A stretch of DNA of 64,000 bases. Origin: Streptomyces scopuliridis RB72. Its GTDB lineage: Bacteria > Actinomycetota > Actinomycetes > Streptomycetales > Streptomycetaceae. Positions 17,353-25,974 of this stretch are shown here, one piece after another (within the stretch, counting starts at the first letter, position 1; every line of letters starts with the position of its first letter). The notes beneath the pieces were generated by a model. The model was not told the origin of the DNA and ran no database searches. It worked only from the letters and a program-made list of their open reading frames with translations. The position numbers and the translations under genes are program-made. The stretch covers positions 62,001 through 126,000 of the forward strand of contig NZ_JOEI01000027.1 of NCBI RefSeq assembly GCF_000718095.1, given 5' to 3'.

Positions 17353-18678
17353 TCAGCTGTGGTCGATGAACCGGTCCAGCACCCGCACACCGAACTGAAG
17401 GCCGTCAACCGGTACCCGCTCGTCCACACCGTGGAACATCCCGGCGAAGTCCAGCTCCGGCGGCAGCTTGAGGGGCGCGAAGCCGAAGCCGCGGATGCCG
17501 AGGTCGTCGAAGGACTTGGCGTCGGTGCCGCCCGAGAGCATGTACGGAACGGCCCGCGCGATCGGGTCCTCCGCCGACAGCGCGGTCTGCATGGCGTCCA
17601 CCAGCTTGCCGTCGAAGCTGGTCTCCAGCGCCTTGTCGCCGTGCACATCCTCCCGCTTGACCCGCGGGCCGAGGATCCGGTCGAGGTCGGCCAGGAACTC
17701 CTCCTCGTACCCGGGCAGGAAACGGCCGTCGACATGCGCGGTCGCCTGGCCGGGGATCACATTCACCTTGTAGCCGGCGCCGAGCATGGTGGGCGCGGCG
17801 GAGTTGCGCAGGGTGGCGCCGATCATCTTCGCGATGCCGCCGAGCTTGGCGAGCGTGGCGTCCATGTCCTCCGGGTCGAGCGGGGTGCCCAGCGCGTCGG
17901 ACAGCTCGTCCAGGAAGGACCGTACGGTCTTGGTCACCCTCACCGGCCACTGATGACGGCCGAGCCGCCCCACGGCCTCGCACAGCTCGGTGATGGCGTT
18001 GTCGTTGTTGGTCATGGAACCGTGCCCGGCGGTGCCGTCCACGGTCAGCCGCATCCAGTGCATGCCCTTCTGCGCCGTCTCGACGAGATAGAGCCGCAGA
18101 TTCTCGTTGACGGTGAAGGAGAAGCCGCCGACCTCACTGATCGCCTCGGTGACGCCCTCGAAGAGCCCGGGGTGCTTGTCGACGAGATACCGCGCCCCGT
18201 ACGTGCCGCCCGCCTCCTCGTCGGCGAGGAAGGCCAGCACGATGTCGCGCGGGGGCTTGCGGCCGCTGCGCATCCTGTCCCGTACGACGGCCAGGGTCAT
18301 CGCGTCCATGTCCTTCATGTCGACCGCGCCCCGGCCCCAGACACAGCCGTCCGCGATCTCGCCCGAGAACGGGTGGTGCTGCCAGTCCTCGGCGTTGGCG
18401 GGGACGACATCCGTATGACCGTGGATGAGCAGGGCGGGCCTGGAGGGGTCCTCGCCCTCGATCCGGGCGACGGTGGAGGCACGGCCCTTGTGGGACTCGA
18501 AGATCTGCGGTTCGAGGCCCACTTCGGCGAGCTTCTCCGCGACATACTCGGCGGCGGCCCGCTCCCCCGGTCCCGAGTGGTCTCCGTAGTTGCTGGTGTC
18601 GATCCGGATCAGATCACGGCAGAGGTCGACGACCTCGTCCTCGCCCGAGACGGTCCTGCCCGCGTTCGGCTCGCTCAC
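17353..18678 (-). CDS. M20/M25/M40 family metallopeptidase
   Basis: This cytoplasmic zinc hydrolase has about 441 aa. Metal-site motifs are LLIHGHTDVVPA (His and Asp), GRGAVDMKDMDA (bridging Asp), FLADEEAGGTYGA (catalytic Glu and metal Glu), and a C-terminal YMLSGGTDAKSFDDLGI with the last region of the metal site. The dimerisation domain lies between, with GTAGHGSM. I prefer the GTG at 18676-18678, 8 nt from GGGAG, over a GTG three codons upstream that abuts the ribosome site. Family members cleave N-acyl amino acids or dipeptides. The substrate here is unknown. It is a single gene upstream of the chaplin region. Confidence 0.9.
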   Translation of the reverse strand: MSEPNAGRTVSGEDEVVDLCRDLIRIDTSNYGDHSGPGERAAAEYVAEKLAEVGLEPQIFESHKGRASTVARIEGEDPSRPALLIHGHTDVVPANAEDWQHHPFSGEIADGCVWGRGAVDMKDMDAMTLAVVRDRMRSGRKPPRDIVLAFLADEEAGGTYGARYLVDKHPGLFEGVTEAISEVGGFSFTVNENLRLYLVETAQKGMHWMRLTVDGTAGHGSMTNNDNAITELCEAVGRLGRHQWPVRVTKTVRSFLDELSDALGTPLDPEDMDATLAKLGGIAKMIGATLRNSAAPTMLGAGYKVNVIPGQATAHVDGRFLPGYEEEFLADLDRILGPRVKREDVHGDKALETSFDGKLVDAMQTALSAEDPIARAVPYMLSGGTDAKSFDDLGIRGFGFAPLKLPPELDFAGMFHGVDERVPVDGLQFGVRVLDRFIDHS

Positions 18679-18935
18679 GCTGCTCACTCCCACGGTCGTT
18701 GCTGGTGGTTCTCGCTGGTGGTCCTCCACATACTCCCGCGATCCGCCCCCGCACCCCAAGACAGGCCCCGGCCTGTCATACGCCCGTCACAAGGCCCGCC
18801 GTCCGCGCCGCGACCCGGCCTGCGACCCGGCCGGTCACCGGGTCGTCATCCGGAACGGGGCGTGATCGGGCACCGTCGAATGTTTGCTATGGTTTTCCAC
18901 GTCGGAACGGCCCAGGGCCGCCCGGCAGACACCTG

Positions 18936-19023
18936 GTCCGGGTGGCGGAATGGCAGACGCGCTAGCTTGAGGTGCTAGTGCCCTTTATCGGGCGTGGGGG
19001 TTCAAGTCCCCCCTCGGACACCA
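18936..19023 (+). tRNA. tRNA-Leu (anticodon GAG), CCA encoded
   Basis: The acceptor stem GTCCGGG (18936-18942) pairs with CTCGGAC (19013-19019), with one G-T pair. The anticodon stem CTAGC/GCTAG holds the loop TTGAGGT, giving GAG at 18969-18971. A long variable arm (TGCCC...GGGCG) marks class II tRNA-Leu, and the T arm GGGGG TTCAAGT CCCCC is perfect. The 3' CCA at 19021-19023 is encoded. No integrase or duplicated 3' end was seen nearby. Confidence 0.95.
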
Positions 19024-19076
19024 GCAGTACACCCACTGATGGCGCTGGCCGGATTCCGGTCGGCGCCCTTTGTGTT

Positions 19077-19580
19077 TCAGACGTGGCCGGTTCGCCGGGC
19101 CGCGGTGCCGGCGCGGAGCCTGGACGCCTCGATCTCCTCGTACGCCTGCTCCCGCCCCTCCCAGTGGGAGCCCTCGACGGACTTGCCGGGCTCCAGATCC
19201 TTGTACACCTCGAAGAAGTGGGTGATCTCCAGCAGGTCGAAGCTGTCCACATCGGCGATGTCCCGGAGAACGGCGTGCCGCGGATCGCCCGCGGGCACGC
19301 ACAGGACCTTCTCGTCGGGGCCCTTCTCATCGCGCATGACGAACATCCCGATCGCCCGGCACCTGATGACACACCCCGGGTACGTCGGATCGCCGACCAG
19401 GACGAGCGCGTCCAGTGGTTCGCCGTCCCGCCCCAGCGTGCCGTCGATATAGCCGTAGTCGGCGGGGTAGCGGGTGGCGGTGAAGAGCAGCCGGTCCAGC
19501 CGGATACGGCCCAGCTCGTGGTCCATCTCGTACTTGTTCCGCGATCCCTGGGGAATCTCCACGGTCACATCGAAGTCCAT
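19077..19580 (-). CDS. ppa: Inorganic pyrophosphatase
   Basis: This type I soluble pyrophosphatase of 167 aa hydrolyses PPi to drive biosynthetic reactions. It starts MDFDVTVEIPQGSRNKYEMD and has YPADYGYIDGTLGRDGEP followed by LDALVLVGDPTYPG. The usual D-x-D-P-x-D is here D-G-E-P-L-D, a conservative change. IADVDSFDLLEITHFFEVYK and GREQAYEEI close the family pattern. The ATG at 19578-19580 matches the family N-terminus. A GTG one codon earlier is closer to GGGAGG. It is convergent with the tRNA-Leu. Confidence 0.94.
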   Translation of the reverse strand: MDFDVTVEIPQGSRNKYEMDHELGRIRLDRLLFTATRYPADYGYIDGTLGRDGEPLDALVLVGDPTYPGCVIRCRAIGMFVMRDEKGPDEKVLCVPAGDPRHAVLRDIADVDSFDLLEITHFFEVYKDLEPGKSVEGSHWEGREQAYEEIEASRLRAGTAARRTGHV

Positions 19581-19784
19581 CACGACCTGCCTCCCGACCG
19601 CGGACACGTGCACCAGTGTGCCCCGTTATGTACGGCCCGGCAGTGTCGCGAGGGGCGCGGCGCGCACCGGACGAGGCTTTGATCCTTCCTGTCTCACCCC
19701 TCGTCCGAAGCTTGGTCGACTGTATACAATCGCCTCGGCGATCCGTAGGGTGTCAACGACGGATCATCTCAACTCGGAGGCGTC

Positions 19785-20228
19785 ATGGGAGACTTGGACC
19801 CCGTAGTGATTCTCGCGATGGCGGCGCGGGCCCCCGACGGTCTGGTGATCGTCGACCGTGAAGGGCTGATCCGCTACTGGAACCGGGGAGCGGAGCGGAT
19901 CTTCGGCTATTCGGCGGCCGAGGTCACCGGCCGCGATCTGGATGTGATCATCCCCGAGAAGCACCGGCAGCGTCACACGGACGGCTTCGTGGCGGCCATG
20001 GCCGCCGGCACCAGTAGGTACGGGGACAACGACCTCCTGGCGGTTCCCGCGCTCACCGCGGACGGTTCGACCATCTCCATCGAGTTCAGCGTGGTGCTGC
20101 TGACCGACTCCGAGGGCAACGCGAGCCATGTCGGTGCGGTCATCCGGGATGTCACCGCGCGGCGGGCCCAGGAGAAGGAGGTACGCCGACGGCTGCTGGA
20201 AGCCACGCCGAACCACTCGGCGTCCTGA
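19785..20228 (+). CDS. PAS domain protein
   Basis: This 147-aa single-domain sensor protein reads APDGLVIVDREGLIRYWNRG followed by AERIFGYSAAEVTGRDLDVI and GAVIRDVTARRAQEKEVRRR. That is a complete S-box PAS fold with the trailing PAC helix. No output domain follows, so it may act through a partner or bind a small ligand. The ATG follows CGGAGG. No kinase or diguanylate cyclase is adjacent. It lies directly upstream of the phase-variable gene, in the same direction. Confidence 0.88.
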   Translation: MGDLDPVVILAMAARAPDGLVIVDREGLIRYWNRGAERIFGYSAAEVTGRDLDVIIPEKHRQRHTDGFVAAMAAGTSRYGDNDLLAVPALTADGSTISIEFSVVLLTDSEGNASHVGAVIRDVTARRAQEKEVRRRLLEATPNHSAS

Positions 20229-20329
20229 GCGGGCTGGGCGAGTTCCCGCGGGCCCGCCGGAGGGCCGGCAGCCGCGCCGCGTACCCGGTCTCCGCCCGGG
20301 TGGAACATCCCACCGGTACGGTGGGGCTC

Positions 20330-22124
20330 GTGCATCACAGCTATCTGCCAGAAGGGTTGCGGCGAAGGCCGAAGTTCGCTAAGCCGACCCTGGCCGCGAG
20401 CCGCGAGCCGCGAGCCGCGAGCCGCGAGCCGCGAGCCGCGAGCCGCGAGCCGCGAGCCGCGAGCCGCGAGCCGCGAGCCGCGAGCCGCCCGTACGGTCAC
20501 CTCGACCGTCCGCGTGCTGGAGACACTGCCCGCGCTCCTCCGTGACGACAGCCGGGTCACCGTCGTCTTCGCCTACGACCCGACCTCCGCCTTCAACGAC
20601 GGGGTCCTCGATCTGCTCCACGATGCCGGGTGCCGGGTGATGCCCTGGGCTCAACTGGCCGACGTCGGCCCGGACCTCATCATCTCCGCCAGCGAGAACG
20701 TCGACGTACCCGAGGACGGTTGCCCCGTCCTGGTCCTGCCGCACGGTGTGGGTTTCCAGAAGCTGGTACCGGACTCCCGTACGCCCCGGACCCGGCTCTC
20801 CGGCGTGGTGCCGGATTCACTGCTGGAAGCCGGCCGCGCCTGGCTGGCCATCTCGCATCCGGAGCAGGAAGAGCAACTGCTCACCACCCACCCGAAAGCC
20901 GCGGGCCGGACGCTGCTCGTCGGAGATCCCGCCTTCGACCAGTTGCGCGCGAGCCTGCCACAAGCCGACCTCCACAAACGCGCGTTGGGGGTCGCCGACG
21001 GTCAACGCCTGGTGGTGCTCAGCTCCACCTGGGGCCCCACGTCGCTGATCGGCCGCGATCCGGAGCTTCCGGCCCGGCTGCTGGGAGCGTTGCCGTACGA
21101 CGAGTACCAGCTGGCCGCGATCATCCACCCCAACGTGTGGTCCGGGCACGGTTCCTGGCAGATCCACACGCTGCAGAGCGCCGCGTTGCGGGCCGGCCTG
21201 TTGCTGATCCCACCGATTCATGACTGGCAGCCGACGCTCGTGGCAGCGGACGTTGTCATCGGTGACCACGGTTCCGTGACGCTGTACGGCTCCGCACTGG
21301 GCAAGCCGGTGCTGCTCGCCGCGTACGGGAACGACGCGGTGCCCGGAACGGCGATCGCCCGGCTCGGACAAGCGGCGCCCCGCCTCGACACCCGGCACGA
21401 TATGCGCGAGCAGATCGAGGCCGCCGTTCGCGACCACACTCCCGGGCGCTACGCCGAGATCTCCGCCCATGCCTTCGCCGAACCCGGTCAGGCTCTCGCG
21501 CGGCTGCGCACCGCCGTATACCGCCTCATGAAACTGACGGAGCCCGACACGGCCCCGGCGCCCCCACTGGCACTCCCCCGGCCCGCCACCCCGGCGGCCG
21601 ACGTCACCTCCTGGGCCGTGGCCACCACCGCGTTCTCGGACGCCGGGCAGTGGACGGTCACCGTACGCCGTCACCCCGCGGCCGTTTCCGACGGTGGTGG
21701 CGAGGGCGCCGACGTCTTTCTGCATCTCGCGTGCGACGAGGAGGAGCGGGACCGGCGGCTGACCGAGAGTGCCTCGGTACTTATCCGCCACGCTCCCGCC
21801 CCGACGGCGGTCGCCGCGCTCCGTTGGATCAGCCGCACGCTGGAGCGGCTGCCCGGCAGCCGCCTCGCCGCCACCGCTGTGGGCGGGAGCGGGGGCGGCT
21901 GCCTGGTGGGGCTGCGCGACGGACGGGTCGTGGAGGCGACGGCCACCGGCCCCGCCGGCGACCCCGGCCTGCCGGCCGCGGTGGTCTATACGTGTCTGCT
22001 CGCGGGGGCGCCCCTGGACGGCAGCATCGTGACGCTTCGGATCGGCGGCGTACGGGAGGAGGACGTCGCTCTCCGCCTCCGGCACCCCCTCCCGGCCGAA
22101 CCACCGGCCGAACCACCCCGCTGA
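20330..22124 (+). CDS. Glycerophosphotransferase/glycosyltransferase-like gene, out of frame through a heptamer repeat (phase-variable candidate)
   Basis: The body (20514-22124) encodes about 536 residues of a GT-B-like protein resembling CDP-glycerol:polyglycerophosphate transferases. Examples are VLPHGVGFQKLVPDSRT, AISHPEQEEQLL, GRTLLVGDPAFDQLR, VVLSSTWGPTSLIG and LVAADVVIGDHGSVTLYGSA. A separate C-terminal domain begins near residue 360. No start with a ribosome site exists in this frame upstream of the GTG at 20514. The natural N-terminus, HHSYLPEGLRRRPKFAKPTL, is in another frame beginning at GTG 20330 (or 20300) and runs into 13 copies of CCGCGAG. Removing one copy or adding two joins the frames into about 595 residues. 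As read, the upstream frame stops at 20545. Wall or surface glycopolymer synthesis is the inferred role. Confidence 0.75.
20394..20488. repeat. Perfect tandem heptanucleotide repeat, 13 copies of CCGCGAG
   Basis: CCGCGAG is repeated without error 13 times (20394-20484) and followed by a partial CCGC. The tract lies inside coding sequence and reads as repeated A-A-S-R-E-P-R in the upstream frame. As 7 is not a multiple of 3, each gain or loss of a unit changes the reading frame. With 13 units the upstream frame is out of register with the main reading frame. Confidence 0.97.
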
Positions 22125-22145
22125 TGCGGAGTTCCCCGCCGTCCG

Positions 22146-24650
22146 TTACGGAGCGCCCCTGTCGTCCAGCTGGTCCAGACGCCGGCGCAGCGTCTCCGCG
22201 TCCCGGCTGCCGCCCGCCTCATAGATCTCGAAGGCCCTGGTCAGCCGCGCGCGCACGGCGTCCTGGCTACCGCCTGTCCGTTCGGTGAGGTCGGCGAGCC
22301 GTAGCAGCGCCTGCGCCTCGTAATGACTCGCGCCCTCCACCCGCAGTGTCTCCGCCGCCTCGCTCAGCACGCGCATCGCTTCGCCGGCATCGCCCAGATG
22401 CTCGTGAACGGCGCCGAGTGCGACCGACGCCCGGGCCGCCATCCGCTGATCGGGCCCGTCCGGCAGGCCCAACAGGTCCCGACGCGCTCTGCGCAGACTG
22501 TTCAACGCCCTGTCGTGATCGCCCGCCGCATCCTGCGCGCACCCCAGGAAGTACGTGGCGATGGCCGCCCCGCGCGGTTCGCCGGCCTCGATGTTGAGCT
22601 CGATCGACTGTCGGTACGCCGCTACCGCCCGGGAAGGATCGAAGCGGTCCCAGTACCGTCCGAAGAACTCCTGGACCGACGCGCGCAGCGCGGTATGCCC
22701 CGAGACATCGGCACACGCGACGGCTGTCTCCAACTCCGTCCGGGCCCGGTCGTCTTCACCGAGGTCCATCAGCGGTCGTGACAGGAGGCTGCGCAACCGC
22801 GCCTCGGCCGCCGGCACCACCGTCGCGGCGGCCGAGGCCGCTCCCAGTTCGAGGGATTCCTTCCAGTCACTCAGATATCTGCGGTGCAGGAAGAGCACCG
22901 TGAACCCCTCCGACAGCGGCCATACCAGGTGGTGGAGGCCGAGTCGGGCGGCCTCGCGCAGGACGGCGAGGATGGTGGCGCGCTCGGCGTCCAGCCAGTC
23001 CAGCGGAGCGGGGCCGCCCTCGGCGGCGAACGGGTCCGGCGCGTCCCGCTCCAGTCCGGCCAGGTCCTCGGCCAGGCCGGCGATCCTGAGCCGGTCCTTC
23101 CTGACGGCCCGGTCGGCGAGGGCGGTGAGGACCAGGTAGTGCGTGATCACCCGTTCCACCAGCGCCCGTTGCGCGCTCTCCGGCTCCTCCTCGACTGCAC
23201 GCTCCCGGGCGTGCAGGCGTACGAGGTCATGGAACTGGAAGCGGTTGTCCGTCGTGCGGTCGAGGAGACTCGCCTCTACGAGCTCGTTCAGCAACGGCTC
23301 GGCGGTCGTCATGTCGATGTCGGCGGCGGCCGCGGCGGTGGCCCCGTCGAACGCGCGTCCCGGGAACCACCCCAGGAGCCGGTACAGCCGGGCCGCGTCA
23401 TCGGGAAGCCTCCAGTAGGCGAGACCCAGTACAGCGGACATCGAATGTTCCCCCCGTCCCCGTAAAGACATCCCTGCCAGACGGCGGGTCTCATCGGCCA
23501 GTTCGTCGGCCAGGCGGCTCATCGTGAGCCCTCGGCTCGTCGCCAGGCGAGCCGCCACCAGATGCAGCGCCTTCGGCAGACCGGCGCACAGCTCGACGAG
23601 CCGCCCGGCGGCTTCGGGTTCCGCCTCGACGGCCCCCGGGTCACAGCGGTCGGCCAGCAGATCCAGGCCGGCGGCCCTGTCCAGCGGAGTCAGGGGGATC
23701 AGGCGCGCACCGTCCATGGCCAGCTCATCGAGCTTGCCGTTGCCGGTGACCAGCAGGGCACTGCCCGGCCCGTTGGGAACCAGCGAAGTGACCTGCGCGG
23801 GCTGGTTCACATCCTCCAGCACGATCAGAATGCGCCGGCCGGCGGACCGCGACCGGAACAGCCTGACCCGGTCCTCGAACGACGGCGGGATATACGGGTC
23901 GAGCACCCCGAGCGCGGCCAGGCACTGCCGCAGCGCCGCCGACACATCACCGCCCATCAGGTCCCGCTGGTCCCGCAGGGTTCCGAAGTCGACATGGATC
24001 AGCCCGTCGGGGAATCTCTGACGGTTCCGCGCGGCCCATTCGCGGGCCAGAGCCCTCTTGCCGACACCGGGCATTCCGGTGAGCCCCGCGTATCCGACCC
24101 GGGCCGTACCGGCACCGCCCTCACCCAGGTACCCGTCGAGCAGGGCGAGGTCCGCGTCATGATTGATGTACGTGACCGTCAGAGGCGGCACTTGATCGGG
24201 CTTGGTGTCGGGTCCGGACGGAGGCGGTTCCTGGACGTTGAACGTGATGCCGCCATGGAACTGTCCGGCCAGGACGGTCTGCGCGTTCAGCACACCACCG
24301 GTGACGCCGGCGTTCATGGTGACGGCCGGGGGCCCGTCCGCTCCCGGGTTCAGCTCCCTCAACAGGAGCCGCAGCTCCTGCGCCGCCGCGGGGTCCTCCT
24401 GGAGGATGCGGAGCAGCCGGATGAGCAGATCCGCCGCGACGCCGGCCTCGGCGTCCCCATCGTCGGCTTGGCGGGCCGCCGTCAGCTCCTCCCGGGAGGT
24501 TTGAAGTTCCTCATCGGCAGAGTCCTCGTCGCCACCGCGCGCGAAGAAACGCGCCAGGCGTCCCTTCGCCTGAAGCCAGGCGTCGGAGACCATGAGACCG
24601 ACCAGCGCCGTCGCACCCGACCCCGCCAGCGCCGCCAACTCGCCTTCCAC
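22146..24650 (-). CDS. NB-ARC/TPR protein (bacterial NLR-like STAND NTPase)
   Basis: This protein of about 834 aa has four parts. An N-terminal helical region (1-100) includes ALVGLMVSDAWLQAKGRLAR. A short glycine-rich linker near 115-142 reads VTGGVLNAQTVLAG then QFHGGITF. An NB-ARC core starts at about 190 with the P-loop GLTGMPGVGKRALA, and later shows ILIVLEDVNQPAQV (Walker B region) and LCAGLPKALHLVAARLA (GLPLA-type motif). A winged-helix region precedes C-terminal TPR-like repeats (560-820). I chose the GTG at 24648-24650 behind AGGGGG. Such proteins sense a signal, oligomerise and activate the N-terminal module. Some bacterial members act in phage defence, others in regulation. The N-terminal domain was not recognised. 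Confidence 0.85.
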   Translation of the reverse strand: MEGELAALAGSGATALVGLMVSDAWLQAKGRLARFFARGGDEDSADEELQTSREELTAARQADDGDAEAGVAADLLIRLLRILQEDPAAAQELRLLLRELNPGADGPPAVTMNAGVTGGVLNAQTVLAGQFHGGITFNVQEPPPSGPDTKPDQVPPLTVTYINHDADLALLDGYLGEGGAGTARVGYAGLTGMPGVGKRALAREWAARNRQRFPDGLIHVDFGTLRDQRDLMGGDVSAALRQCLAALGVLDPYIPPSFEDRVRLFRSRSAGRRILIVLEDVNQPAQVTSLVPNGPGSALLVTGNGKLDELAMDGARLIPLTPLDRAAGLDLLADRCDPGAVEAEPEAAGRLVELCAGLPKALHLVAARLATSRGLTMSRLADELADETRRLAGMSLRGRGEHSMSAVLGLAYWRLPDDAARLYRLLGWFPGRAFDGATAAAAADIDMTTAEPLLNELVEASLLDRTTDNRFQFHDLVRLHARERAVEEEPESAQRALVERVITHYLVLTALADRAVRKDRLRIAGLAEDLAGLERDAPDPFAAEGGPAPLDWLDAERATILAVLREAARLGLHHLVWPLSEGFTVLFLHRRYLSDWKESLELGAASAAATVVPAAEARLRSLLSRPLMDLGEDDRARTELETAVACADVSGHTALRASVQEFFGRYWDRFDPSRAVAAYRQSIELNIEAGEPRGAAIATYFLGCAQDAAGDHDRALNSLRRARRDLLGLPDGPDQRMAARASVALGAVHEHLGDAGEAMRVLSEAAETLRVEGASHYEAQALLRLADLTERTGGSQDAVRARLTRAFEIYEAGGSRDAETLRRRLDQLDDRGAP

Positions 24651-24664
24651 AGAACCCCCTGTAA

Positions 24665-24680
24665 CGCGTACGCGTACGCG
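24665..24680. promoter_or_regulatory. 16-bp perfect palindrome before the NLR-like gene
   Basis: CGCGTACGCGTACGCG is a perfect palindrome 15-30 bp upstream of the GTG start of the NB-ARC gene. It overlaps or abuts the likely transcription start or leader, where a bound repressor or a hairpin would block expression. Confidence 0.5.
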
Positions 24681-24803
24681 CGATCTCGTCCAGCCGCTGA
24701 TCCAGCCGCTGAAATCCACCGTAGAGAGATCACAGACGGTTGGGTAGCCCGACCCACGCCGTGAGGAGCGGTTCTCTCGGCAACGTACGAGACGTACGGT
24801 GTG

Positions 24804-25676
24804 TCAGCGCACCCGGGGCGGCGGGGGTTTGGCTCCGGTCATGAGGGGCGAGCGGGCCAGTTCCACACAGCCCGCCGCGATCAGGGCCACCCCGATGAGT
24901 TCGGGCAGCAGCCACCAGCCGGAGCGCAGGCTCTCGCCGAAGAGCGTCACCCCGTACGTGATGCTGATCAGCGCGTCGCCAAGGGTGAGCATCGGCTGGG
25001 ACGCGACCAACGAGCCGGCCTGGAGGGCGTTCTGGAGCAGGAACAGCGCCCCCACCCCGGCGACCGCCATGCCGTAGAGCTGCCAGGCGCTCACCAGCGC
25101 GAGGACGCCGCCGCCGTTGTCGAGCCGGGACACGGCGTCCTTCATCAGCGCGGCGGTCAGCGCGTATCCGCAGGCGGCGGCGAGCCCGAGCAGCGCGGCA
25201 CGGGCGTTGCCGCGCAGCCGCCGTGACCAGATGATCAGCGCGGCCTCGAAGACCCCGGTGACGATCAGGGCCGGGATCCAGCGGTACCCGGGGACGCTCT
25301 CGCTGCCCCCGCCCGGCGCGGCGGCGGCCATGCCCAGGGCGAGTCCGCAGGTCACCGAGGCCACTCCCCGCCACGCGGACCGGCTCAGCCGGACGCGGAA
25401 GGCACAGCTCGCGATCAGCAGGGTGGCGGGCAGTTCGATGACGAAGATCGGCTGGACCACCGCGATCGGTCCCGTGGCGAGCGCCACCGCCTGGCACACC
25501 GCGGCCACGACCACCAGCCCGATCCCTGCCAGCCACACCTTCTTCCGCAGCAGGTGCCTGATCAGCGAGAGATGCATCGCCTCGGCGTCGGGCACGGTGG
25601 ACGCGGCGCGACGCTGGAGCACCGAGGCGGAGCCGTTGCTGATCGCGGTCAGTACGGCGAACAGGACACTGATCAC
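24804..25676 (-). CDS. DMT superfamily (EamA-like) membrane transporter
   Basis: This integral membrane protein of about 290 aa has nine or ten hydrophobic segments. It starts VISVLFAVLTAISNGSASVLQ, followed by a cytoplasmic loop, then membrane segments including GLVVVAAVCQAVALATG and FVIELPATLLIASCAF. The second half begins at about ALLGLAAACGYALTAALMK and contains TLGDALISITYGVTLFGESL. This is the internal duplication of drug/metabolite exporters of the type annotated as DMT family transporter. The GTG at 25674-25676 was chosen at the hydrophobic start. The 298-bp gap to the divergent P450 gene holds promoters but no gene that I can support. Confidence 0.85.
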   Translation of the reverse strand: MISVLFAVLTAISNGSASVLQRRAASTVPDAEAMHLSLIRHLLRKKVWLAGIGLVVVAAVCQAVALATGPIAVVQPIFVIELPATLLIASCAFRVRLSRSAWRGVASVTCGLALGMAAAAPGGGSESVPGYRWIPALIVTGVFEAALIIWSRRLRGNARAALLGLAAACGYALTAALMKDAVSRLDNGGGVLALVSAWQLYGMAVAGVGALFLLQNALQAGSLVASQPMLTLGDALISITYGVTLFGESLRSGWWLLPELIGVALIAAGCVELARSPLMTGAKPPPPRVR

Positions 25677-25974
25677 CGGTCCATCATGCGGCTGACGGGT
25701 TCCGGAACAGCTCTCATCCCGGCGCGCGCGGTCCGGGCGGGGCCGAACGGGCGACCCCGGCGTGAGACGCGACGCGCGCGCCGAACGCGTCAACGGCGTC
25801 GTTCACTCAAACGTGCGTCAACCCGCGCACAGGGCATGCCGCGCCGCTGAGCTGGACAGACTCGGCGTGCCGCGCCCGGCGAGCTGTCGAGACCGGGGCG
25901 GTTCACCACCGGCCGCGTCGCCCGGCCGATCCGCCCGTACGTACGTATCCGTCACAGAACAAGGAGTGCAGGAC

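Noticed and set aside
18936..19023. tRNA-Leu as the attachment site of an integrated island
   Set aside because: No integrase, excisionase or duplicated 3' tRNA end was found. The genes that follow are of mixed but not phage type.
20394..20488. CRISPR-like repeat array
   Set aside because: The units are 7 bp and directly tandem with no spacers, and there are no cas genes. It is a simple tandem repeat in coding sequence.
20514..22124. Simple start of the transferase-like gene at GTG 20514
   Set aside because: No ribosome site precedes it, and coding-like sequence continues in frame upstream into the repeat (AARTVTSTVR), so the true N-terminus is likely further upstream in the shifted frame.
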